Source: Streptococcus orisratti DSM 15617 (GTDB taxonomy: Bacteria; Bacillota; Bacilli; Lactobacillales; Streptococcaceae). From it: 64,000 bases of DNA. The position numbers and the translations under genes are program-made. Shown here piece by piece: positions 45,842 through 54,960 of the stretch. Under the pieces are notes generated by a model, which saw nothing but the letters and a program-made list of their open reading frames with translations, did no database searches and had not been told where the DNA came from. Location: positions 1 to 64,000 of the forward strand of contig NZ_KB904471.1 of the NCBI RefSeq assembly GCF_000380105.1, given 5' to 3'. The stretch's first letter is position 1. Each line of letters begins with the position of its first letter.

Positions 45842-46892
45842 TCAACTCTTTTGGTGCTAATGTTAAGACCTCACAACCAGTTTCAGTCACAACGAGGTCG
45901 TCTTCAATACGAACACCGTATTTACCATCCAAATAAATCCCTGGTTCGTCTGTCAATACCATTCCAGCCTCAATAGGCTCATCAGAATAACCAAAATAAG
46001 GAATTTCATGGATATCAAGCCCAATCCCGTGACCAATTCCATGTGTAAAGTGGGCTCCATAACCCGCATCATTGATAACTTGACGTGGTACACGGTCATA
46101 GTCAATACGACTCATTCCTGCTTTTGCTGCTTCAATCAGAGCCTTATTGGCACGCAAGGCCACATCATAAATCTCACGCTCTTCATCACTCGTCTGACCG
46201 ATATGAATTGTTCGCGTCATATCACTAACATAATGATTATAGTAACACCCAAAATCCATCGTAAGAGTCTCTCCAGATTGGATAATCTTGTCACTTGCCA
46301 CGCCATGAGGCATAGCAGAGCGTTCACCAGATGCAATGATAAAATCAAAAGAAGCACCTGAAGCACCTAGTTGACGCATGCGAGCATCAAGAAAATTCAT
46401 AACATCAAGTTCAGATGTTTTTCCTGGTTTGATAAAGTCAAGAACATCAAGAAAAGCACGGTCAGATATGGAACAAGCATGACGAATCGTTTCAATTTCA
46501 CCAGCATCTTTAATCATACGAATCTTTTCAATAAATTCAGTCATTGGAACTAAAGAACGTCCTACAAAAACTTTCTCTAATGTTTTAAAATAGTGATAAG
46601 AAACTTGGTCATCAAACCCAATTTTCACTAGCTGATCATCTGCTGTTAACTTAGCAATCTCAGCTAAGGCATCACGTGTTTCAATAATATCAAAACCTTT
46701 AACAACGCCCTTAGCAATTAAAGTATATCGCGAATCCGTCAAAAACAAGCGTCGGTTCTTGCTAATAAAAACGGTCGCTTCTGTTCCCGAAAAACCAGTC
46801 AAATAATAAATATTTTTCAGATTAGTTACCAAAACTGCATCACAATCAGTCTTAGCCAATGCAGCCTCTAATTTTTGAACTCTATTTTCCAT
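45831..46892 (-). CDS. pepP: Xaa-Pro aminopeptidase (M24 family)
   Basis: The 353-residue pita-bread metallopeptidase removes N-terminal residues before proline. Metal ligands are in MDFGCYYNHYVSDMTRT (two Asp), THGIGHGIGLDIHE (His), DEPGIY (Glu) and RIEDDLVV (Glu). The N-terminal creatinase-like domain spans about 1-125. The ATG at 46892 with AAAGGAG eight bases upstream is preferred; the frame stays open for 207 more bases upstream, but that part has no family similarity and no ribosome-binding site. Confidence 0.95.
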   Translation of the reverse strand: MENRVQKLEAALAKTDCDAVLVTNLKNIYYLTGFSGTEATVFISKNRRLFLTDSRYTLIAKGVVKGFDIIETRDALAEIAKLTADDQLVKIGFDDQVSYHYFKTLEKVFVGRSLVPMTEFIEKIRMIKDAGEIETIRHACSISDRAFLDVLDFIKPGKTSELDVMNFLDARMRQLGASGASFDFIIASGERSAMPHGVASDKIIQSGETLTMDFGCYYNHYVSDMTRTIHIGQTSDEEREIYDVALRANKALIEAAKAGMSRIDYDRVPRQVINDAGYGAHFTHGIGHGIGLDIHEIPYFGYSDEPIEAGMVLTDEPGIYLDGKYGVRIEDDLVVTETGCEVLTLAPKELIVL

Positions 46893-47105
46893 GAAATACT
46901 CCTTTGTTTTCTTTCCTTTAAGTTTACCACGATTGCAAAAGATTGGAAAGGGAAAGTAATACTTTGTTTGTACTCGTTTTTCTCTCCTAAGGTTCATTAA
47001 ATCCACACCTATTACATCAAATCCCATTTGCTCATCTAAATAGGCGTAGCCCTCTCTAGCTGTAACAAGGTAATACGACCCCTTCTGTCTCGTCTTCAAT
47101 CAAAC

Positions 47106-47789
47106 CTATTTTTTAACTTTGATAATCAAAAAATCTGGCCGATGAAATAAATCCTCGTATTCAGGGTGTAGTTTCAGAATATCGTTATCGGGTAGAGGTT
47201 CCATAATTTTTTCAATTTTGAATCCTGCATCAACAAACTAGACCACATCTCGCTCTCCCCTCTCTTCCATAGTTAGAAATATTCGCACAAAGTTTCATCC
47301 CATTATCATTTTTGATCCATCTTTCTCCCTGTGAATGGCTTGTCACTAATGGATGTTCTTGTGAAAAGAGCAAATAGCCTCCATCTGTTAATAAGTGATA
47401 GATATCTTTAATTAGTTTCGGATAGGCTTCAACATAGTGAAAAGCTAATGAACTCACTACTATGTCGAATTTTTGATTTAAAGTTGCTAAATCCTCCATA
47501 GATAGATGGATATCGTCAATTTTGGGACTGTGATTTTCTATTTTAGCCACTTCTATCATTTTTTGTGATATATCCAAGCCGACTACTTTTTCAGCACCTA
47601 TTTCTACAAACAGTTTACAGTGTTCACCAAAACCACACCCTAAGTCTAAAATCCTTTTTCCAACCATGTTTGGCAATATAGATAATAAGGCGGGAATTTC
47701 AATCAAGTATTAGCATTAACTTCTTTGTCTCTGATTGTCTTGTAACCCTCGAAAAATACTGGATTATCATATATATTTTATTTAGCCAT
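47106..47789 (-). pseudogene. SAM-dependent methyltransferase pseudogene
   Basis: A class I methyltransferase is recognisable across the span: NIYDNPVFFEGYK and EVNAN at the start, KRILDLGCGFGEHC (SAM loop), VVGLDISQKMIEVA, FDIVVSSLAFHYV, then DAGFKIEKIMEPLPDND to the end KVKK. Lesions are a TAA at codon 4, a missing base after the EVNAN segment, an extra base in the GAGAGGGGAGAG run, an in-frame TAG and an apparent internal deletion before DAGF. The longest intact piece is 47230-47706. The gene is clearly non-functional unless the sequence is wrong. Confidence 0.85.
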
Positions 47790-47853
47790 ACTGCTTCCTC
47801 ACTTCTAATTTACTTCCCACTATTATATCAAATTCCTCACTTTGACATGTGAA

Positions 47854-47883
47854 AACCCTGACACCTATCATGGAATCAGGGTT
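47854..47883 (-). terminator. Terminator of the LtrA gene
   Basis: AACCCTGA and TCAGGGTT pair around a 14-nt loop just past the stop of the minus-strand gene. Confidence 0.65.
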
Positions 47884-47888
47884 AAATA

Positions 47889-49037
47889 TCAAATAAAATA
47901 AATCTCATGCGGGTCTTGAGAGGCTTTGTGCTGTCTGAGATAGAAACGAATAAAGGTCAGCCAGATGAGAAAGATAACTGCGGTGGTGATGTAAACGACC
48001 ATATGACTATAAGCTGCAAAGGCCAAACTTAGGATTAGACCCATCACAAAGAGTACAGCTGTTTTCACGAGGTAGTCTCTTGTCCATTGGTAAGCTGGTT
48101 TGTTATAACTACCGTTTAACAGAACAGCTATTAAGAATAAGAAAACGCCTGTATAGAGGAAACTGACAGCAAACCAGTGATTGACCTCATGCTCTGCCAA
48201 AAAACTCAGTGACACGGTCATCATGAGAATACCTGTGAAAATCAGGTAATGACTGTAAATGAGACGCATGCCCAAAGTCTTTTTACTTTCATCGAGGGCA
48301 TGGTCAAATTCACCAAAATAAAAGAGAAAAAGGAAGACAACTATAAGTAGATAGCAAACTGAATTGATACTAAAAGTTGCTGGCGTGAAGAAATTAGCCA
48401 CTCCCATAATCATCTCCCCAAAGGTGATAATGACTAGAAGCGAAATTCGCTCCACTAAGTGTGGGAAATTGATAGGCACCTGATTCATCTTCTTACTGAA
48501 AAAGAGAGGCATGACAAAGGAAATCAAGATAGCCGAAAAGTAAACCCATATAGCTATATCATAAGGCAGTAGAGCACTGAGAAAGACTCCACCCGTTCGT
48601 GTTCCTAGAATATAAAAGAAGCCTTTGATCATCTCCTTATCTTCTGGATTGCTACTTGGCTGTCTGTACTGAACCCAATATTGCAGGAAAAGGGTAAAAG
48701 ACAGGATACCAAGCACCCAAGCAAAGAAATAAAAGTTACTCTGCCAATGCAAGGTAAACATATTGGACAAAAGCATGAGCAGACCCATATCTGCAAACAT
48801 AACCATCATGTTAAAGAGAGAATTTCTCCCGTAACGGTTAGTAAACATAGTCTGCAACATCCAAGTATTAACCAAGACGAGTAGACAGGTCAAGAAAGTG
48901 ACAAAGGCAGGCGGTGCTAACACTCCTCCTTGCAAATGGTGAATGAGACCTGTCGTTTTGGAAATAGCATAAACGAAAACCAAATCATAGAAAAGCTCAG
49001 TGAATTCAACCCGCTTATGCTGAATCAGTGATGTCAT
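47889..49037 (-). CDS. ltrA: Low temperature requirement A (LtrA) family membrane protein
   Basis: The 382-residue protein has about 11-12 membrane helices. The N-terminal KRVEFTELFYDLVFVYAISKTT (VxxxELFYDLVFV) is the LtrA signature, with a conserved HLVERISLLVIITFGEMIMGV block in the middle. LtrA was named for growth of Listeria at low temperature; its transport or enzymatic role is unknown. The ATG at 49037 with AAAGGAA upstream is preferred over an in-frame codon 57 bases earlier. Confidence 0.88.
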   Translation of the reverse strand: MTSLIQHKRVEFTELFYDLVFVYAISKTTGLIHHLQGGVLAPPAFVTFLTCLLVLVNTWMLQTMFTNRYGRNSLFNMMVMFADMGLLMLLSNMFTLHWQSNFYFFAWVLGILSFTLFLQYWVQYRQPSSNPEDKEMIKGFFYILGTRTGGVFLSALLPYDIAIWVYFSAILISFVMPLFFSKKMNQVPINFPHLVERISLLVIITFGEMIMGVANFFTPATFSINSVCYLLIVVFLFLFYFGEFDHALDESKKTLGMRLIYSHYLIFTGILMMTVSLSFLAEHEVNHWFAVSFLYTGVFLFLIAVLLNGSYNKPAYQWTRDYLVKTAVLFVMGLILSLAFAAYSHMVVYITTAVIFLIWLTFIRFYLRQHKASQDPHEIYFI

Positions 49038-49211
49038 AACAATTCCTTTCAAAATATGATTTTCCCTAATGTTTGGGAAGACAAAAACTAACACATACTA
49101 TATCACAAAATTCCCAACAAAAACAAGTAAATACTTAACTACTGCTACGTAAGAGTACAGCCTTCACTACTGTCAAGTCACTTATGTTATAATGGCATTA
49201 GGAGGACGACT

Positions 49212-49703
49212 ATGAAACTTATTCCACTAGAAAAAGCTGACTGGAAAGCATTTATAGCTGATTGTCAGCGCTCTTTTTCTCTTGCTGTTAGTGAGGAAGA
49301 TGTTGCTACTGAACTCATTCCCTCAACAGCTGACCTGTTGCAAAGTCTTGAGCACCCACAAGTACAAGCTTTCTATATCTATGATGGCGATACCTGCGTA
49401 GGTGGTGCTACTATCCAAATCACACCTAACCAGCACAACCATCTTGATTTCTTCTTTATTAAGACAGACTTCATTGGTCAAGGATATGGTAGCCAAGCTT
49501 GGCGTACCATTGAGACAACCTTCCCAGAAACCAAGGTCTGGGAAACTGTTACTCCCTATTTTGAAAAGCGCAATATCGCCTTTTATCTCAAAAATTGTGG
49601 CTTCAAAATCGTTGATATCTTCCCCTTTGGAGATAATGTCAATGAGATGATGTTTCAATTTGAAAAAGTAATGCCACAAATTTCTAGAAAAAGTAAAAAT
49701 TAG
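49212..49703 (+). CDS. GNAT family N-acetyltransferase
   Basis: A compact GNAT domain of 163 residues: CVGGATIQIT (strand 4 area), HLDFFFIKTDFIGQGYGSQAWRTIE with the acetyl-CoA loop GQGYGS, and NIAFYLKNCGFKIVD. The substrate is unknown. AGGAGG precedes the ATG and a TATAAT box lies about 20 bp upstream. It is divergent from ltrA. Confidence 0.88.
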   Translation: MKLIPLEKADWKAFIADCQRSFSLAVSEEDVATELIPSTADLLQSLEHPQVQAFYIYDGDTCVGGATIQITPNQHNHLDFFFIKTDFIGQGYGSQAWRTIETTFPETKVWETVTPYFEKRNIAFYLKNCGFKIVDIFPFGDNVNEMMFQFEKVMPQISRKSKN

Positions 49704-50371
49704 TATTTTACGAGCGAAGCAAGCACTAAACCAAGACTTTCCACTGTAATAAAATGCTCGAAGCTGGTGTGTTTCAGGCATTAGGAAGATTGGCAACTCT
49801 AGGCTAAAATCTTAGGTATGGTATTCCATGGATTTCTGAAATCATCCACTGAGTCATTTCACTTACCATCCGCTATCACCTGAGGAAAGTCTAAAAAGAG
49901 ACGTTATCTTCAGTCTTAAGCTAGGACAATTTGTCATGGCCTTTTCTCCACTTAATCTATCAACCCCAGCAGGATCTTGCGTAACAGGCCCGACTTTAGC
50001 GCATGCTGTGTTATCAATAATGGGACACCATGTGCACAACATGCCACGCCTAGTGTCCAAGACGCATCAACGAGGTTAGCTTCCTTAACCATCTTGGGAT
50101 AAGCGTTAGTGGCTTTTATTACGATTTCAAGATATCCTAATACGGTCTCTCTGCTGTCTATTTGAATACGCTACGCCTGTTCTAAAATGCGCTTCCATTC
50201 TGATATGATAAAAATTTCTTTTCCCAATCTTGACTATACCAAACAGAATTTTATCCAGATAAGTCCGCCATCTGAAAAAACAATTCACATGCCATCCGCC
50301 AAGTGAGCTAAGTCATTGACTTAATTTGCAGAGCTAGGTCAGCCAGTGAAAATGATTTGCCTCTTCCACAC

Positions 50372-50540
50372 TAAGAACCTGTATTCACAAGCGAAGTGCT
50401 TATAGATAAGAGGAGATAGTTTTTCGCTAATCAAGGTAGTTTTTTTGAGAGAATACCGACTGTATTTTGAAAAAAACTAACGATGAGTAGCTCAAAAACT
50501 AGCCTTAGATAGAAGTTCTGAACTGTGAACACAGGTTCTA
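50372..50540. repeat. Inverted-repeat element, copy 2
   Basis: It begins TAAGAACCTGTATTCACAAG and ends with the inverse of TAGAACCTGTGTTCACAGTT. The interior aligns with copy 1 almost throughout, for example AAAAAAACTAACGATGAGTA. Confidence 0.8.
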
Positions 50541-50645
50541 TAGTCTTTTAGTTTGCTTTTAGTACTAGGCAACGAGCTGCAGGCAGTACTGGAGTACGGC
50601 AAGGCGAGTTAACGAAGTAATAAAAGATAAACTAATTGACTATAA
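50539..50645. repeat. Second type of inverted-repeat element, about 105 bp
   Basis: TATAGTCTTTTAGTTTGCTT at the left matches, inverted, TATAGTCAATTAGTTTATCT at the right, 28 bp with mismatches, bounded by TA. It abuts copy 2 of the larger element, as if inserted at its terminal TA. Confidence 0.7.
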
Positions 50646-50806
50646 TATCTTCAAAGCATAAGCAAAACCTTCATAAGCACAGTTGACATCATCAACTAAC
50701 ATCTAAATGAGTGATCACTACAGTTTCACCTTTATAGCTCTGCTATTTACAAAAGGATTATCTTGATTTTCATTAAATATTAGCCCTAGTTCAAGCTAAT
50801 CGCAAA

Positions 50807-50846
50807 AAAAAGAGCTTGTACAAAGATGGTTCCAAACTCCTCTTTT
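50807..50846 (-). terminator. Terminator of the Hsp70-like operon
   Basis: On the minus strand AAAGAG..TTTG pairs with CAA..CTCTTT and runs into TTTTTT, just after the stop of the last gene. Confidence 0.6.
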
Positions 50847-50865
50847 CATCGTATTTGTCCCACTT

Positions 50866-51345
50866 TCAGTTTACAAGATAAAGCTCGGTCCGTACTAACT
50901 GTCCCTTATGCGAGATAAATTCTTTTCTGATTTTGATCCGTTGTTCAATGGCATAGTTGTTAAAGTTCTCACGGCTAACGACAAATTCCTTATTTTTATC
51001 ATCTGCAAAGACTTTGATGTAGAAAGTTTTCTGTGCATGTCTGTTAACATGAACACGTTTATTGATAACCATACCTGGAATAATCTTATTCGTTTGGGTG
51101 TAAAAGCCTTTGACAAATAGTAGCTTTCGAATAAAGGAATAAGGAATCACCCAAATAAACATGGTAATCATAAAACTCAAAGCAATATAAGCAAGAATTA
51201 GAAAGATAGCCCCCTTACTCTCCATAGCAATTTGGAGCAACCAATGAATAGCATCAGCAAAACAAGCAACTACAATACCAATAATTATAGCTGTCACAAA
51301 ACCACTTAGAAGATAATCCATATAAGCGATAACAAATTTTTTCAT
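50866..51345 (-). CDS. Small membrane protein of the Hsp70-like operon
   Basis: The 159-residue protein has two hydrophobic helices (about 14-37 and 45-68) and a basic, strand-rich C-terminal domain (about 80-159, with NKRVHVNRHAQKTFYIKVF) likely in the cytoplasm. I do not recognise a family. It starts 11 bp after the J-like gene with AAGGAG upstream, so it should be made with the chaperone pair and may be its membrane partner. Confidence 0.7.
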   Translation of the reverse strand: MKKFVIAYMDYLLSGFVTAIIIGIVVACFADAIHWLLQIAMESKGAIFLILAYIALSFMITMFIWVIPYSFIRKLLFVKGFYTQTNKIIPGMVINKRVHVNRHAQKTFYIKVFADDKNKEFVVSRENFNNYAIEQRIKIRKEFISHKGQLVRTELYLVN

Positions 51346-51356
51346 AGCTACTCCTT

Positions 51357-52862
51357 TTAATTTACTGGTTTAACTGCAATCTGACCATTAACAATAGTTA
51401 TCACTGATGATGCAGTTAATTGATCTGTCCCTGTTATAGTTCCTCTGACTTGACCATCATCACTTAGAAGCTGCCAGGTCTTATCGTCTGTTGTCATAAC
51501 AATAGCTTTTTCTCGTTTTCCATTTTCTTCAACGTCTAAAACCATCACATCTTTGGCATTCGGAATGGCTTGCTTATTGCCAGTTGCACTATTTTCAATG
51601 GAATAAGTGTGAGTATCACTGTCATAAGTCACCGTGATGGTATCCGTTACAGTTTTGGGAATGGACTTTACAACCTCATCAATTGCTTCTCGTACTTTTT
51701 GAGTATCGCTGGATGGTACCGGAGTATAGCTGTAAGAAGAGCCGCTATTTGTTTTTAGGTCAGTCTTTGTGCTAGAAGACTGGACTCTCTGGTAATTACT
51801 AGGAGTCTTATTTGTTGAAGAAGATGAAGGAGTAAGCGTTGGCATAATCGCTATAAGCGCCCCAATTAATAAGAAAATAAGGCAAGTATATTTAAAATAT
51901 TTCCAATTTAGACTGCGATTTTCCTCTTTTGTTAAGGCGCCCTTACTTTTTCTTTGAAATTCCAACTCTTCTAGATAGGCTTCAAAACCTGTCAAACCGC
52001 TTGATTTAGACAACATCAGCATAAACTGAACATTCTCTGGTCTGACTTGACTGTCACGCATATGAACTATCAAAATATCTGAAAAAGCTACTTTAAAATC
52101 TGGATCACTCAATAACTTTTCAGACTGTGCCATGTTCAATAACCGCCTGAAGAGTGACAAGGTCACTCCCTTCTCCAGAAGTGGATCAATCGTGTCCAGA
52201 AAATCATGAATTTTTTCATAAGTATTCTCTACACCCAACTGAAAAATGTCATCTCTACGCAATCCCATTGATTGACCTAGCCAGCTATCATTATCTAACA
52301 AATTGATATTAATGAAGGGTTCAGCTCCATCATTCTTTGACCATGAGTTTGACTGGTCACCATCAATCGGTTGATTAATATCAGGTTTAACCGACTTCCG
52401 GTCAGTTTCAGCATTTGGCAAACCCATGTCACCAATATGGACATTCTTGTCGTTTTTAGATTCTGGATTTAGCTGACTACCATCAATTGGAGCGTTAGTC
52501 TTAGATGTAACTGACTCAGACTCCTCATCTCCTCTAATCGTAGGCAAACTGTGACCAAATTGATCAAAGTCTAGCCTAGACTGGCCAACTTCTGGCAACT
52601 CTAAATCGCCTAAATATCCCTGTCTAGTTGCTTCAGGCTGGCCTAACAGGCTATCCAAATCAGGCACTGCAGGCGCTTGCACTGCGTGCGCCACTTGTCG
52701 TTTTCGCCAAGCCATAGCCTCCTTATAGGCTTCTTGGATGCTTTGAAATTTTTCTGGAAATTCCTCAGGATGATATTGTCGGCTTTGTTGAGCGTAAGCT
52801 TGCTTGATTTTACGTAAATCGGTTGTCGGGTCAATCCCTAAAACACGCCAGAAATACTCCAC
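51357..52862 (-). CDS. Membrane protein with N-terminal J-like domain
   Basis: Residues 1-52 form a J-domain-like helical hairpin (EYFWRVLGIDPTTDLRKIKQ, then FPEKFQSIQEAYKEAM), but the HPD motif reads HPEE at 31-34. A long acidic, low-complexity segment with two related SQLNPESKNDKN-like units follows, then a helical part (205-320), one membrane helix (about 322-343), a Ser/Thr linker and an outside domain (about 385-501). This suggests a co-chaperone held in the membrane. The start is GTG, 10 bases after AAAGGAGG; an ATG between is out of frame. The gene follows the Hsp70-like gene in the same operon. Confidence 0.75.
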   Translation of the reverse strand: MEYFWRVLGIDPTTDLRKIKQAYAQQSRQYHPEEFPEKFQSIQEAYKEAMAWRKRQVAHAVQAPAVPDLDSLLGQPEATRQGYLGDLELPEVGQSRLDFDQFGHSLPTIRGDEESESVTSKTNAPIDGSQLNPESKNDKNVHIGDMGLPNAETDRKSVKPDINQPIDGDQSNSWSKNDGAEPFININLLDNDSWLGQSMGLRRDDIFQLGVENTYEKIHDFLDTIDPLLEKGVTLSLFRRLLNMAQSEKLLSDPDFKVAFSDILIVHMRDSQVRPENVQFMLMLSKSSGLTGFEAYLEELEFQRKSKGALTKEENRSLNWKYFKYTCLIFLLIGALIAIMPTLTPSSSSTNKTPSNYQRVQSSSTKTDLKTNSGSSYSYTPVPSSDTQKVREAIDEVVKSIPKTVTDTITVTYDSDTHTYSIENSATGNKQAIPNAKDVMVLDVEENGKREKAIVMTTDDKTWQLLSDDGQVRGTITGTDQLTASSVITIVNGQIAVKPVN

Positions 52863-52924
52863 CTGTCATTAACCTCCTTTCCTTACTAAACTGTTCTTTT
52901 TTACTCTCCAAATTTTTGACTCAT

Positions 52925-54646
52925 TCAGTTATCATCGTCCAAGTCTCTGAAAATGTCCAAATCTTCCCCATAAACATAAGATTCCAATTGCTCCAAGTAA
53001 CGTTTAAAGACATAAAGGATTTCCTGTTTTTTCTTAATATTGTTAAAGGCAGTGTCATAGTCTCGTGAAAATTGAGCAATTTTTTCGATGAATTTTGGTT
53101 GAATATGGTAAGGTAACTCTTGACAAATTCGCTCTGCTTTTTCCATCAAAGCCTCATAAACAGGCTCTGAGTTGAGATTGCTTGAAATGGTCTTGATGCG
53201 ATCCAAGTGACTGGATTTGCTTAGGCGTTCCATATTCTTGCCTCTACCCATCTGGTAAATGTAGTGCTCCTTGGTGGATAGTACATCAACTTCGACATAG
53301 AGTAGCGAATTGATATCATAAGAGAAAGTCACTTTGACAACTTCATGTTTTTGATGGTTGACAGGTACATCAATGGAAAATTCTCCCAATTTTAGGTTAG
53401 AATCTACATTGAAAGATTCCCCCTGATAAATATTAAACTGAACCTGAGATTGACCTAAATCGTGCGTTTGATAAAAAGCCGAGGCACTGGCTGGCAGGAC
53501 AGTATTTTTAGAGATGATTTTTGAAAATGCAACCTTTTGGAAATCCTCATTGAAAGAATCAACCCCCAACGAAAAAGGACAAATATCGGTCACGACGAGG
53601 TCTTTGACCTGTTCCTTACGCTCTTTGATAGCTAGATATGTTCCCAGACCACGCGCCACCAACTCGTCCATGTCTGCCACTTTCTTGATGGGGATATTGA
53701 GGATATGCTTAAGGTATTGCTGAACCAGAGGCATCTGACTGGATCCTCCCACGAGGATAAAATAATCCAAGTCCTGTGCGGTGTAGCCACTTTCTTTGAC
53801 TGCACGAGCAATAACCTTTTTCACGCGATGCAGGACTGGTTTGATGATTTCTCTGACATCATCCTGACTGTATTTTTTGAAATACAGTTCTTCCTTGACA
53901 ACTAGGGAGATTGTGGCAGTTTCTTCATCTTGTAGTTTTAGTTTGCAACGCTCTGCTGCCAACAAAAGGCTAGACTGAACCGTCTTATCCAGACTATCAA
54001 AGTCGAGTCCCTGAACCTGACAAAAATGCTCTGCAATGGCCTTGTCAAAATCGCTACCACCAAGAAAGTTATCGCCTGCAATAGCCGTAATGGAGATAAC
54101 ATTCTCAAAACAATCAACAACCGAAACGTCCAAGGTCCCACCGCCAAAGTCAAAGACGATGAAGAGCTCATAGGTGCCAAGTTCATGACAAGCAATGGCC
54201 GCTGAGGAAGGTTCGTTAATTAGACGCTCAACCTTGATATTAAGTACCTCACCGATGGCCTTGGTTGCCTGCCGCTGGCGATCATTGAAGTAGGCTGGTA
54301 CGCTGATGAGCACCTCATCCACTACTTCACCCAAGAAGGCCTCGGCATCAGCGATAAGCTGTTTAACAACTAAGGCTGATAAATCAAGTGCTGTAAAAAC
54401 CTGGCCATCTAAGACAAAGCTATCATTAGTTCCCATAGAACGCTTAAAAAGCTGAGCTGTATTAGCACTGTCGGTAACCAAACGCTCCTTGGCTAACTTG
54501 CCAACAGTTAAGATATCTTTTGACACATGAACCACACTCGGTGTCAAAAATTCACCAAAACTATTGGGAATCAAGACCACTTCACCATCTAGATAAGCAA
54601 CAGCTAAGCTGTTTGTCGTTCCCAAATCAATACCAATCGTTGCCAT
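52925..54646 (-). CDS. Accessory Hsp70-family chaperone (HscC-like)
   Basis: The 573-residue protein has the Hsp70 ATPase domain (about 1-370): [51 protein letters not shown] and [12 protein letters not shown] short substrate-binding domain (about 385-500) and a helical tail follow. It lacks the DnaK C-terminal EEVD-like end and is nearer HscC in size. The ATG at 54646 is the second of two adjacent ATGs; GGAGG lies six bases before it, and an upstream extension of 36 codons is unsupported. A promoter TTTACC-17-TATAAT lies directly upstream. No CIRCE operator is seen, so HrcA control is unlikely. Confidence 0.9.
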   Translation of the reverse strand: MATIGIDLGTTNSLAVAYLDGEVVLIPNSFGEFLTPSVVHVSKDILTVGKLAKERLVTDSANTAQLFKRSMGTNDSFVLDGQVFTALDLSALVVKQLIADAEAFLGEVVDEVLISVPAYFNDRQRQATKAIGEVLNIKVERLINEPSSAAIACHELGTYELFIVFDFGGGTLDVSVVDCFENVISITAIAGDNFLGGSDFDKAIAEHFCQVQGLDFDSLDKTVQSSLLLAAERCKLKLQDEETATISLVVKEELYFKKYSQDDVREIIKPVLHRVKKVIARAVKESGYTAQDLDYFILVGGSSQMPLVQQYLKHILNIPIKKVADMDELVARGLGTYLAIKERKEQVKDLVVTDICPFSLGVDSFNEDFQKVAFSKIISKNTVLPASASAFYQTHDLGQSQVQFNIYQGESFNVDSNLKLGEFSIDVPVNHQKHEVVKVTFSYDINSLLYVEVDVLSTKEHYIYQMGRGKNMERLSKSSHLDRIKTISSNLNSEPVYEALMEKAERICQELPYHIQPKFIEKIAQFSRDYDTAFNNIKKKQEILYVFKRYLEQLESYVYGEDLDIFRDLDDDN

Positions 54647-54673
54647 CATCAGCCTCCAAAAACAATTTTGTTT

Positions 54674-54702
54674 ATTATAACATAATGAGGAAGCAAGGTA
54701 AA
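54674..54702 (-). promoter_or_regulatory. Promoter of the Hsp70-like operon
   Basis: On the minus strand -35 TTTACC (54697-54702) and -10 TATAAT (54674-54679) are separated by 17 bp, 28 bp before the start codon. Confidence 0.65.
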
Positions 54703-54747
54703 ACATCCCCATAATTACCTCGATTGCTAAATCCGGTAAGACTGTAA

Positions 54748-54783
54748 TTTCCAAATGGGCGGTGTTTGTCTCTCATTTGGAAA
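54748..54783. repeat. Perfect dyad upstream of the Hsp70-like operon
   Basis: TTTCCAAATG and CATTTGGAAA are perfect inverse copies separated by 16 bases, about 45 bp before the -35 box. It could be an operator or the end of the ybgC transcript; no T run follows. Confidence 0.5.
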
Positions 54784-54960
54784 TGGTCAGATTGAAAATT
54801 CCCAACTTGTCAGCTAGTTGCATCTAATTGAAGTCCAATGCCAAACGCAGATTTTTAACGTTACCGCCGATTGTTTTCACAAGATGCTTCAGAAAATATT
54901 TCTAAGCTTGCTTGATGATTTAGTTATAGCCCTTCATATTTGCTCCTTAAACCAGCTTGA

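Larger units (their letters stand above)
49704..50865. other. Long decayed region rich in repeats
   Basis: This 1.16-kb stretch has no intact gene. About 49860-50060 contains protein-like composition on the plus strand (for example GQFVMAFSPLNLSTPAG) with no start or recognisable family. Inverted-repeat copy 2, a second 105-bp element and a decayed RUP-like end follow, then the terminator of the minus-strand operon. It reads as a graveyard of lost genes. Confidence 0.5.
54647..54960. other. Promoter region of the Hsp70-like operon
   Basis: The 314 bp hold the promoter at 54674-54702, a 10-bp dyad at 54748-54783 and no gene. Confidence 0.55.

Noticed and set aside
46893..47099. In-frame N-terminal extension of pepP by 69 codons
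   Set aside because: It has no ribosome-binding site, does not resemble the M24 family and would exceed the usual length; AAAGGAG marks the ATG at 46892.
49863..50060. 65-codon minus-strand frame in the decayed region
   Set aside because: No start signal or family; the opposite strand looks more protein-like, but is also broken.
54647..54960. CIRCE-type heat-shock operator before the Hsp70-like gene
   Set aside because: No TTAGCACTC-N9-GAGTGCTAA-like sequence is present; the dyad at 54748-54783 is unrelated.
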